From the NCBI GenBank assembly GCA_024704765.1, contig JAKMXF010000299.1:248001-312000 (forward strand): 64,000 nucleotides of DNA, in the 5' to 3' direction. The number at the start of each line of letters is the position of its first letter. The stretch's first letter is position 1. The stretch is from Oopsacas minuta (Eukaryota; Porifera; Hexactinellida; Lyssacinosida; Leucopsacidae). The notes below the pieces were generated by a model. The model made no database searches. It had not been told where the DNA came from and saw only the letters and a list, made by a program, of their open reading frames with translations. Shown here piece by piece: positions 9,803 to 21,500 of the stretch. The position numbers and the translations under genes are program-made.

Positions 9803-12800
9803 TCAGAGCAAGTCGTTAGGTAGTAGATGGTTAGACCAGATTTGTTCCTCGAATTGTGGAATGTCATCTTGAGGGAAATCAGAAGTATTTGGGAAAGAAA
9901 TAGACGAATCGGACGAAAAAGTAGATTCAATACTACCTGACAGTCCGCTATAAGCCCATGGAGTGGTCTCTCTGACAGGGGAACGAGGGGGCTCAGCGAA
10001 TTTACCGATAAAGTAGGATAACTCATTTGGATCAGTACAAATATCACAGGTATCATATGTATCAGGTCCAAGCATGCTCTTGAGAGCGTTCCTAGCTGTC
10101 TCAGCATCGTTTGCTTGTTTGAAAGTTAGGATAGCCGTTCGGTTTTTCACACTGTGAGCTACACTCGTACTCCCTAAGGGAGAGAAGTACCGTTCTAGCT
10201 GTGTCTTATCAATCTAAGAAGAGGGAGTAATATATAAATGAAAATATATGTAACAAATTGAATATTGAATTAAAAAAAATATAATTTACCCTTGTATTGA
10301 GCCCAGTGAGGAACAGCCAAGCTGCATCAGATCGTTCCAGTCCTATTTCAGCAGGTAACGAGTGTGTAAGTAAATCAGATTTAATTCCCATAGAATTATT
10401 GCTGTTGCCTTCCATCATGTAGTTAGGCATATACGAAGCAGACGGATAATTCTTGTTGCTAGGAACTAATAGAGGATTGTACTTGTCTGGAAATTGATTT
10501 GGAGACTTGTTATGCGAGCGAGTAGATAGAGAATCTACTACAAGACTTGAAGTTAGTTTAGATTGGTAGATATCTGTTGGAGTGAAAGGTTCATAGTCTA
10601 AAGTGTTTTCTAGTTTATTTGGGTAGAAGAGACGTGGTGAAGGAGGCGCAAAGCTAGGTGCGTGTAAATTAGCTGGAAGAGATGAAAATAGGTCGGAATC
10701 TTTCTCAGGTTCGTGCATATGTCCTGGGGGATAGAATGCCAACGCCCCAGGTGAAAAGGTATGTGCTTGTGTGCTGAAAGATGGAGAAGGAGGTACACGA
10801 TCATATGGCTCATGAAAAACTGATTCTTCAGGATCTATTAACTTATCTTCAAAAGCATCGTATAGTGAATTCAATTCTGAGAAATTAAATGACTCGTCTG
10901 TCTGTAGTGACGACATAGAACTGTTCATTTTCCTCTGTCTATTGTAATCTGAAACTTGTTGATCAATCAAGGAAGAACTACGGATGATATTATACTTCAT
11001 TGGTGAGTCGTGTCCATGGTACGAGGGGTCTAATGATTTAGTATAGTGCATTGGATCTTTTCCAATTGATTTCGATTCATTCTTATCATCATTATCATTA
11101 AACATATGGAACTTTACTAACTGCTGTACTATCCATTGTTGGTTTTTAGCTTGCCCCTGTCTTGGCGTTTGTGAGGGAGGATAGCCCATTGAGTATTCTT
11201 GTGGTGTAGAATAATGCTGTTCATAAGATGGAGTGTGTGATTCAGTGAGGGAAGGGATATACATTGATTTGTTGATGTATTGGTTACCCATGGGAAATCC
11301 ATTCAGGGGTTGAGCTATATAAATTATAAATTATTACATATATGGATCAAGATTTCAGTGGTTCCCAACTTGGGGGTCCATGGGTGAAAAGGTTAGGAAC
11401 CGCTGAGTTAAATTACGAATATTTGGCATACTTTAGGAACTTAAATACAGGTTCGAAAACATCTGTAGTCGGTAAAATTTGTTATATGTTAACAATTAAC
11501 GATAAACAAACAAATGTCAATTACCTGTAACATTACTCAATTGCTGTTGTAGCAGGTTGATAAACATGTTAGATATTTGTAAGTTAAGATTTATTTGTGG
11601 TGTGTATTGTTGTTTATTTCCTTGTTGATAAAGTGAAGACATTAGCTTCTGTTGTTGTGACTTCGTCTCTTGTAGCAAGTACTGAATAGCTTGTTCTAGA
11701 TTGAGTCCTTTTTGCATTTGTAGATACTACAATACAGAATAATAATTGGAAATTCTATACGCAAGTGTAATTAATACAAACCTGTTGCTTCATTAGCAAA
11801 TTAATTACGTTACGTTGCATTATGAATTGTTGCATGCTTGGGCCTTGAATATTAGATTCTGAGAAATGTCTCGAATACAAAGAATTCATGTTACCATGGT
11901 TGTATGTATGTGAGGTTGGCATTCCTCCCATCGTATCATCTATGATAATGTAGATAATTAAAGGGTATATCTCGTTACATATAGCTGATAGAAAATACCT
12001 GAAATAGCTGTTGGAAAGTCAAAATTGCTTTGCATAATTTCTTGTAAAATACGTTTCTATAAATGAAATAATGTAAAATAAACGTAATGTATAGTAGAAC
12101 CTCGTTCATACGAACACAGCGATTCAATTTGTATTACTCCAGATAAAGCCAATACATTTTGGCCCTCCGTTGGTGTTCGTATTAATGAGATTCCAATGTA
12201 TAAATATTGTAATAATCACGCATGCTTACCTGTTGATCTGTAAGAGAAGTATATTGCGAAGAATGTTTCGTATTATTATTCATTTCATAAGGTCCAAACG
12301 AGTTATAAGGCGATTTGAGATACATAAGCATGTCATTATCAGGTTTAAGAATCTAATAAAGTGATATTTGACATTAAATTGATATTGTATTAGAGAAAAG
12401 ATTCCATTAATACGAACCTAACGTTATGTCTATCAATAAGGTAATACTATTAACTCATAGATGAATGTTAATCTATTTAGTCTCAATGGAATGTTTAATT
12501 CAGATAAACTACTCAGAAGTAATTGGAGAAAAGATGGATAAATAAGTTATGAAAATATCGTGCTAGTCTATCAAAGAACTGGATGTAATAGATTAAGTTA
12601 CGGAACGATAACAAAGAATGAGAAAAATTTGATAATAGATCACTTATTGAATAGTTGGAATAATACCAGAATAGTGGATATCTATTCAAATGTAATATTC
12701 CAATATTAGAGGCGGAATAAATATTCGCCAGTTGCAATTAAATTATCATACTGTCCAATATAGCCGTGATAAGTGTTCAGTAAATTTTTATAGAAATTAT

Positions 12801-14193
12801 GTATGCATTTATGGTTAAATCATTATCTTACCGGCTTTTCTGGTTGACCCCAAAAGTCAGTTCCATCATCAAAGTTATCTTTAGGATTCATAGGTAATTC
12901 TCCCCATCCAATAGGAGCTGTTTCTAGTGTACCAACATTATGCTCTCCTAGAGAATTCAATCTTTTCTTACTTTTCACTCCTCTTCCAATCGCTCCACGA
13001 CCTACTCCATTTATAACAGGCTTAATTTTGTTTTGCAAACCTCCTACTATTCCTGGTTCTCCTTGAGTAAGTGTAGGAGGTAGACGGGAGGGACTAGAAC
13101 TGTTGCTATTAGATTCCTGGACAAAAGGAGGAGGGCTTGCACCAGAAATTGCAACTGACGGTGGCGTAGAATTACCTGAAAATCGTAATAATAAATCCTA
13201 TGGATGCTTCAATCATTAGCAAAATATGTTACGCCGTTTCCACAAAGTATTTCGCCCTGGTTAATCATTTAATCATGTATTTATCAAATAAAGTGACTGC
13301 AAGATAAGAACTTATACGTAACTAGATTGTATAGAAATAATACATAAGATTATGAAAGTAAAAAGTACGTATTCCACCACTCAATAGAACATCACTATGT
13401 TATCGTGTAGAAACCAGAAATTATCTTAGAATGTAGACGTGTAGGAAGAATTATGAAAAGCTCAACTAGCATTATACAAGTGTTTTATGCTAATTGGACA
13501 AAATTGTGAAATATTGACTTTGCAAAAATATATTTTCGGAAAGATACGAACTTACATGTTTGAGTATCCCAAACGCTAAATTCGCTTTCGCTCTTAACTT
13601 CATCGTCTCTGACAGCACCTGGTTCTTGTAGATATAGTGTACAGCCTAGAGCGTTGAATCCCGTGTCTACAGACCCCCCTTCACCAGAATTACTCTCGAT
13701 GACATTTGATTGACTTATGAGTGATATTTGACAGTTATCAGGAGATATTGGATTGGAAGGACCACTAGAATCAGATTTGCTATCAGAATTGGTGGGAGAA
13801 GTGCTTTTAACTCTTAGTGAATATATAGGATAATCTAATTCAGGTGAATTACGTCTGCAAATAATAAATGTATGTAAACTATGCTATCAGTATTTGTAAA
13901 ATTGCAACTTACCTTTCCATTTCAGGAGAATTTCTATCAGAAGAATGACCGTAATTATTGATAATATTTTCTGTAGCGATATCTTGTAGCTGAGCAGTAT
14001 TAAGTGTAGGCAGAGGTCTATATCTACCGTGAATAGTAGATTTACTAGGAGGACGTACTCTGAAGGGGTGCATCGAAGAGCCCAGGATATCCTGCTCTAG
14101 AGGAGGACAGAGTATCGAGTAAGGATCTGTCATAGATGGTATGTGTGAGGGCGTGAGTACTGTTGCATATTGGCCTGAGTCTGTTTTGTACAT
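9803..14193 (-). CDS. TNRC6: TNRC6/GW182 microRNA silencing scaffold
   Basis: Scaffold that links Argonaute to deadenylases and PABP. Nine exons close in frame to 966 residues: 14193-13913, 13854-13556, 13175-12832, 12352-12230, 12056-11999, 11939-11782, 11726-11525, 11314-10290, 10213-9803. Evidence: exon 3 has IGWGELPMNPKDNFDDGTDFWG, close to TNRC6 repeats (shown around residue 290). A Q-rich middle follows (exons 6-7). A PAM2-like FSTQAHTFSP lies at about 10741-10793. The C-terminal RRM is AAWLFLTGLNTRIDKTQLER in exons 8-9, then PWAYSGLSG and a terminal IWSNHLLPNDLL. Tryptophans are few, with about two GW/WG sites, far below vertebrate TNRC6. The start is uncertain: 14277 is also in frame. 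Introns hold a hAT remnant and a family B MITE. Presence implies a working miRNA pathway. Confidence 0.82.
11356..11405. mobile_element. hAT-like terminal-repeat remnant
   Basis: CAGTGGTTCCCAAC at the left and GGTTAGGAACCGCTG at the right form imperfect inverted repeats only about 50 bp apart. CAGTGGTTCC ends are typical of hAT elements. It lies in the TNRC6 intron 11315-11524 and has no coding capacity. Confidence 0.5.
12092..12198. mobile_element. MITE, family B (pogo-like ends), in a TNRC6 intron
   Basis: The left end TAGTAGAACCTCGTTCATAC and the right end GTATTAATGAGATTCCAATG are inverted copies, flanked by TA. About 107 bp. It occupies most of the 173-bp intron 12057-12229. Confidence 0.65.
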
Positions 14194-15574
14194 TATTCGT
14201 ATGAGTGTTGTAAGGAATTTGATAAATACGCCAGTTATGCTATTAGTTGCATTTATTATACTTTCAATATGAAACAAGGCGCGCTAACAATAATAATAAA
14301 TCAGGTGTAACATTGTAGAATCAAAATATTTTGCAGTATTACAGTGTAAATTTGTGTATTGAATGGAAATTAAAGAGACTGGAATTCAGCAATGTTTATC
14401 ATCAAAAATACAAGAAATCAACGTGATAATGCATAAAATATAAAAATATAAATTGAGCATCATATGTCTAGGTTGAGTCCCAAACTATTTATTTTCTTTT
14501 ATAGCCTAGCTAGTATACATTATTGATCTCGTAGCAACAAGAAACTGCAATAGAAACTTGTAATTAGATATTTGGTAGATCACAGCATACAGTAGATGCT
14601 CAGATGTTATGCAATGGATGTCGTAATGAAAGTTCAAATAGTTTCAAATTACTATAGAATAGTGTGTGAGCTGCAGGTAATCAACAAATACAAATTCAAG
14701 AAGGAAAACAATTATTAAGATAGATAATTAATCCTGATTAAAGTGAAAACAGTAATCTACCTTCGTTAGCATTTAGAAAATGATTAATATTATCTCGTAA
14801 GTGTATGTGATATATGAGTTACAAATCCAGGAGAAAGTGAATTTCACATTAGAGATAAGCAAGCACAATACTTGACAACCAGAAATGACCTTTCACTGCA
14901 ATTCAACACTAAATCCATTGAAATTTATTATACTTTTCATCAATTAAGTGCTAATTACGTCACATGTATTGATTGTGATGAGAGAAAGTCACGACTACAC
15001 CTAACATGCATCATCGTCAAGTTTATGACCTAGATACAAGTAACCAGTTTATTTTCAATTTTGTTGTGCAAGTTATTACGTACCATATTCTAAATCTGAG
15101 ACACAGACGGACTGCATCTAGTTATACATTAAATAAATAAGCCATTAGTGTATTATGCCATTTCCAAATTAACAACACATTTGTAATCAAGCTTACGACA
15201 TCAAATTATCATCTCGCTAGCGCTAGCGAATATCAAATTTGTTTCGGTGAAATCGCATCGCATTCAAATTACATACAAATTTGATTAACAAATCTCCATG
15301 ATATAAGACACCATAATTTATCGTACGTCGAGTTTGTGTATTCTATTCCATTAGAGTAATCAATCCAAAATTATCTCCAAAATAAAAGTAATATAGTTTG
15401 AGGTATGATTTTAATCTACTTACAATGTACACAGAATAATAACTAAAAAATCGAGTATTAAGGTCGTTTACAGAACGTGATAGTGCTTAACTCTAATACA
15501 AGTGATTTGCAAGTGTAGCAGAACAAATGCCTTGAAGATGATATAATCAGTTTGCTTATGATTAGTTAGAGACT
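14194..15574. other. 1.4-kb non-coding interval upstream of TNRC6
   Basis: I see no supported coding sequence. It is AT-rich and should include the TNRC6 promoter and 5' leader and the end of the guanylyl cyclase transcript. One feature stands out: a perfect 16-bp palindrome TCGCTAGCGCTAGCGA at 15214-15229, the most GC-rich spot in the interval. It may be a factor-binding site or chance. Confidence 0.35.
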
Positions 15575-18500
15575 CTACTTGAACTCGTGTTTAGATTCAG
15601 AAACAGCAAGAGATGCATCAGGGATTTTCTTGTGGAATCCTTCTTTCCCTCTCAGCCAATAAGTTGTCATGCGTCCCTTCCCTTTCACGTCACGTGTTCC
15701 CCTACATTCCAACTGGTAACCACCTAGCTTGTTCAATATGTTAGCTGTATCTTCACTCACATGTACTCTTAGAGCTATTGTAAGTTTAGTAAATTAATAC
15801 GAGAAAAATGCACAATCAACTCCCGTAATATCGAAGCTCAAAGGACCGTGATAATTACTTCTATATGATCGATGAAATTTATGCTTCTCTGACAGTTTGG
15901 GGCTATATTTGTATAATTTCAGACTTCGATATCAGCAGGTGTTTCGACAAATCTGAGTTCAATGTAACGGATATTGACTGTATTTTATTTGATTTATACT
16001 TACCTAGTCCACTTGATTCCATACGAGATGATACATTGACTGTGTCTCCGAACAAACAATATCTAGGCATCTTAAGTCCAACAACCCCAGCAACAACAGG
16101 ACCTGAATGTACCCCTATTCTCAGCTGCAGAACAACATCCGGTTTGTGACGGATAGTGAAACGAGAAATATCACTCAACAGGTGAATAGCCATCTGACAG
16201 ATTTCCCCAGCGTGAAGGTCTCCATTACGAATGGGTAATCCTGACACAACCATGTCTAGTAGATACAAATAATAAATCAGTGAAATTTACACTCTGATAA
16301 TATACTTACAAGCATCCCCAATAGTTTCTACCTTGTACACATCATAGTTATATAATGCATGATCGAAAGCAGAATATAAATCATTCAAGAAGCTAACAAC
16401 TTGCATGGGAGTACTTCCACCAGCAATCGAAGTAAATCCAACAATATCACTGAAGTATATTGTAACACAATCAAACGTCTCAGCTTCTACAGTTCTTCCT
16501 TCTTTCAGTGCTTCGCTAACAGATCTAGGTAACATCCCTATGTAACAGAACAGAGGAATAAATTCATTAATATTCAAATGATATAATTATAGCATATTCC
16601 TTACTGGAGAGTAGATCTTCAGTTTTCTGTTTCTCTACAGCAAGCTGTCCTGTCCTAGCTGCTACTACTTTCTCCAAGTTTGTAGAGTATTTCTCAAGCT
16701 ACAAATACAATAGAAATACATAAACTATGGACTATCGTTATTACAAATTCGGAGTAGAATTTTCAACACTCCCTTTGGTATCATATTAACAGGAGTCTAT
16801 TGTATTACAATAAATTACAGTGAAACGCTTAATAATTTTGGTTCCATGAGAGAAATGCAATTGCAATTTGATAAAAGTTATAATTAAATTACAAATTAAT
16901 ACTTTGTTCCACCTCAAATACTATTAGAAATATTCAAATTTATGAAATATAATACTAACCATGTAGACGAGGTTATCGATTAGTTCTCCTTTCTGTGGGT
17001 TAATCTCTTCTAGAGAATTGAGTACTTCGGGTATGGTAGGGCGCTTACGAGAATCATCAGACCAACATCTGGACATTAACTAAAAGAGATAATTTTATGA
17101 ATGATAATTCTAGAAGGACAGTTTACCTGAACTCACAGATTTCAAATCGTATTCGCAATCTTCTTTCAAGTTAGGTCTGAAATGAGGGGGATTTCCTCCT
17201 TTGTATCTCTCAGCCAAATTCTACAAGAATCACATATAAAATACCGAAATAATTAGTATATAATAATAATTATAATAATACCGGTGGTAGAGCATGTATT
17301 GCATGATTCTTCGTTCCACAAATAGTGTCTAGAATCTCAGTAGGCAGCATGTAATCCAGGAAATCTGAAAACGGACCTTCATGATTCACCATTTCTGACA
17401 TAATTAGCCCGAGACTAGAAAGAAAATCGTGGATAAATAATATCAGCTAGAAAATACAATATTATATACTTACCAGTATACATCACCAGCTGGTGTACCA
17501 TTCTCCACATGATCTGGATGTATAACTCCACACTTCAAAAATTCTGGTGGTATCCATAACAGAGATCTAGAATTATGTGATAAACTTCTATAATCAAAAC
17601 TACAATTACTAACTGTGCAACGCTTCTATCTTCAAACTTAATAGTAGTGTATTGTACTTGGCTATTCTGAGGAATTCCAGAAATATCAGCTCTATCACCA
17701 AAGTCTTGTAGTCCTCTACTATGCATTGCTTCCTCATCGATCGCCTCTTTAATGGATTTGAATGGTTTCTTAGGCACAGTATGTTGTCCAGACTTAAACA
17801 TATGTAGCCCGAAATCTACAAATACAAATAATAAACAGTTTCAAATTAAATGCTGGATAACTTGTAGAATTTCTCACCAGTTATCTTTACACACCATCTG
17901 TTATCTACAACACAATTTGAAGATTTCAGTCGTCCGTGAGACTTGATAGGAGATTTGCTAAGATAGATCATTCCACGGCAAATATCCTAAACAATAATAT
18001 TATAAAGCAAATAGGAAATACATAGAAATTGGATGCAAACCTTCATCATTGAATATTTGAAATTCCAATCGATTTTAACTTCAGATGAAGAGAGAAGATC
18101 ATCAAGAGATCCCTAAATAAACACAAAATTAACAAGCAATGTATATAATAATTATTAAATCTACCTTTCCAGCTAATTCAATAAGAATAGCAACATTCGG
18201 TGCTTCCAAGCAAGCACCTATGAAATTCGTAACGTTAGGATGTTTGAGATCTCTCATTTCCTTTATTTCTTTTCTGAGAGTTAAAGTATCTATGACAGAG
18301 TCTTTTCTAAGTCGTTTTATGACAACAGCATTGTCTCTATACATTCCCTCATTCCGTATTACATGTCTACAAATATTATACAATACAATAAATACACCAA
18401 GGATATGTCATTTATATCGTGGTGGCAGTAATAGCAAGTTAATATAACTCTATATGGCAAATACAGTAGAACCTCGTTAATACGTACACCAAGGGACCGT

Positions 18501-21500
18501 CGAGATTTGTACTCCTTATCCGGAGTAAAAACAATTGAATATCTACTGTACGGACTAAAATTGTGTAAAATTCTGTTCGTCTCAACCGGAAATTCGTATT
18601 AAATGTGTTCGTATTAACGAGGTTTCATTGTATACAGTTTTGACGAAAATGGTCTCCCTATATCCTTATTAGATATTTAACCATGGAGGGGATTTCTATA
18701 TACGTAACTAAATCCACAATCCATGGTTAAATGTCTAATAAACATATATGAAGACCATTTATTGAAATGAACATACCTGTTCCGCTTAATCTGAGATTGC
18801 ATAGACATAAGGGATCTGAAAGACTTTCCATCATCTGCATCAGTAAATCTCACTTGTGCATAATCAATCTTCCAATCATTATTAGCCAGCGCAGCTTTAT
18901 ATCTCTCTCTTCTTATGATGAATATAAGTAATAGAGTAATTAGCGTGATTATACCACTGACTACGATTATAGCAACTATTAGGGTTGGTATTACAACGAG
19001 CACTACGTTCTGGTCACAGTTCTGTCCAATGTATAGTGAATCACAGGTACACAACCCATTGCCAGTAGATCCTATAGAATGCATTATAAATATAGTTTTA
19101 CGAGAACCCATCGTATATATGTATACAGCCAACTCCCTTTATATCGAAGCTCAAGAGATCACAGTAACTACTTCTATATAACCGATGTAATTCATGTTAC
19201 ATTGACCATATTAGTACAATTTCAGACTTCTATATAAGCGGGTATTACGATATATCCATGTTCGATATAATGGGAGTTGACCTGTATTATAAAATAGTGT
19301 ATTTACCGCTATTGCAAGTTCCGTGTTCTCCACAAGCACACAGGCCACTACAATCAGGCCCCCAGTAATCATCATCACACTGACACAATTCAGGAGCAGC
19401 ACAATAACCTTGTCCCACCACACAACTAGCAGAACATACAGGAGTACCACAGTCATTTCCTACATATGAAGCGTCACAAGAGCAATTATCTGGTGCTATA
19501 CACTCTCCATGTTTGCATTGGGGATTACAAAGAATTTGTTCACAGTTATTTCCAGCATATCCTATAATAAACCAATTTAAAATACAACTCGAAGTACTGC
19601 TAGATTTAACAAACTCACCAACTTCAGGTAATCCTTCTTTAAGTTTACATCTACAAGTTTCCATAGAAACACACTCTCCATGATTCCAGTACCAAATTAA
19701 GTCTGGGTCACTTTGGCCACCTCCACAGCCGCCGGTACAGTAGAAAGGAGCTGGTACCTCCATCACGTAATTTCGCGGTGCTTCACTCGCGAAAAATGGT
19801 TCAAACATTACCGTTCCATTCAACCTGAAAATATATAATCATGGAATTTATGCATAACTTGTATAAGTGATAAGTTACCTTATAACGTTATTAAATGTAG
19901 TATTAGCGTATCTTCTTATTCCCCACCAAATTCTATGATAAGTACCATTGTTGCGATCTACAGTATTACGATAATACTGTTGTCTGTCTATCAGATTATC
20001 ATCTTCATCGAACGAGAAGTATCCCACGCGTAATGACTAGAATAATCAAATCAAATGATTGGAACATAAACAAACAAACAAAAAAATATTACTTACATCC
20101 CATAAAGTTAGTATCAGTCCATCCGGTTGAGGATCGGCCATATAAATCAATCCTAAATATGAAAAATACTCGTGAATATAATCAAACAAAAATATTATTA
20201 CGTCACCCACCATCAAAACCAAGTCTGTCTCCATTCTCATCAAATTTAATATTTCCACTCAAACCATCAAAAGATATCTACAAACAAACAACACTCCAAA
20301 TTTGTACACAACAACAATACAACAAACTTACGTTTCGTACGATCGGTAAAAGCATATCAGGGTCAAATGTCATATTCCTTTCAAAGAACCAGCAAGACAC
20401 TTTCAATTGTGCAATAACCGCATCCATAAATAAACCATATCTCCCAGTAGTTGTCGGTGCGTAAGTAATGAAATATCCTCTTATCTTATAAGGATCAAAT
20501 TGTGTATACAAATCGTATAGACCGTCTCTGTATACAGGAGCATAATAGTCCCTCTCAAAGTGGTAAGATTCGTGCAGCAGAGCTTCTGATATAAAGAATA
20601 TACCCGCGTATGCGATTGTACACTTCAGATCCCCATCACATCCTGGGAGATGGTTCTTATAGCCGAAGTAATCAATAGTATCCCCAGCCCCTACCCATTG
20701 GTAACCATGGTAACAAGAGAATTCCTGATAAATACCTTCTAAGAACAGTCTATGAACGGTAGGTGTACTCATCAGAACGTATATAACCTTAATACCCAGT
20801 GATTTAATGCTGTCAACTGTTTCATTCATCTTATCATCAGGTAATTCAAGTGCCCCGGTTAAGGAAGAAGCTCCATCAATCTTGATCTCATAGAATTCAA
20901 TGCCTGCATCTAATAATGCTGTATAGAATCCACTCTCTAGTGGAGTTTGAGTATCAGTCACTACGATGATCTTGTTCCAATAATGAGCATTGAAAAACTT
21001 TAAAATTCCGTTAAATTGAACTTGATAAGATCTGTTAATTCGATAGAAATAAGGGTGAACATCTTTGTTACTAAAATCGTCTGAATCAGATAGGTACATA
21101 CCAACAACTGGTATCTTGTCTATGAAAGCGAAAGAGCTTAATGCCATTGTATCTTGATTGTATTGTCCACCGAGGATAGCGTGTATGTGATCACCAGCTG
21201 GGTCCTATAATGAATCAGTAAAGAAATAATATATGTATATAGAGTGAAACCTCCACAAAAGGGCCCTGTAGAAACAGGAACTCACCCTATTTACTGCATC
21301 AATAGTACGGTAGTATTGGTATGCCCAGCTAGAATTATCTGCTTCATATGATTGTCTAAGAAGAAGAGAATACTCCAGCTGTCTTCCTTGCGCTAAGAGG
21401 TAGAAATAGTATAAATAGCTGCCCATCATTTATGGTAAAGTTTTAGCTAGGAACTTACCAATAAATTCAGGATTCCAATAACCTTCATTAATCATTATTC

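Noticed and set aside
12170..12364. 64-codon plus-strand ORF
   Set aside because: Overlaps a family B MITE and antisense of a TNRC6 exon.
15865..16149. 94-codon plus-strand ORF
   Set aside because: Made of MITE sequence and the antisense of cyclase exon 25.
18129..18383. A separate protein kinase gene
   Set aside because: The kinase-like exons lie between the TM and cyclase exons in frame; this is the kinase-homology domain of the receptor cyclase.
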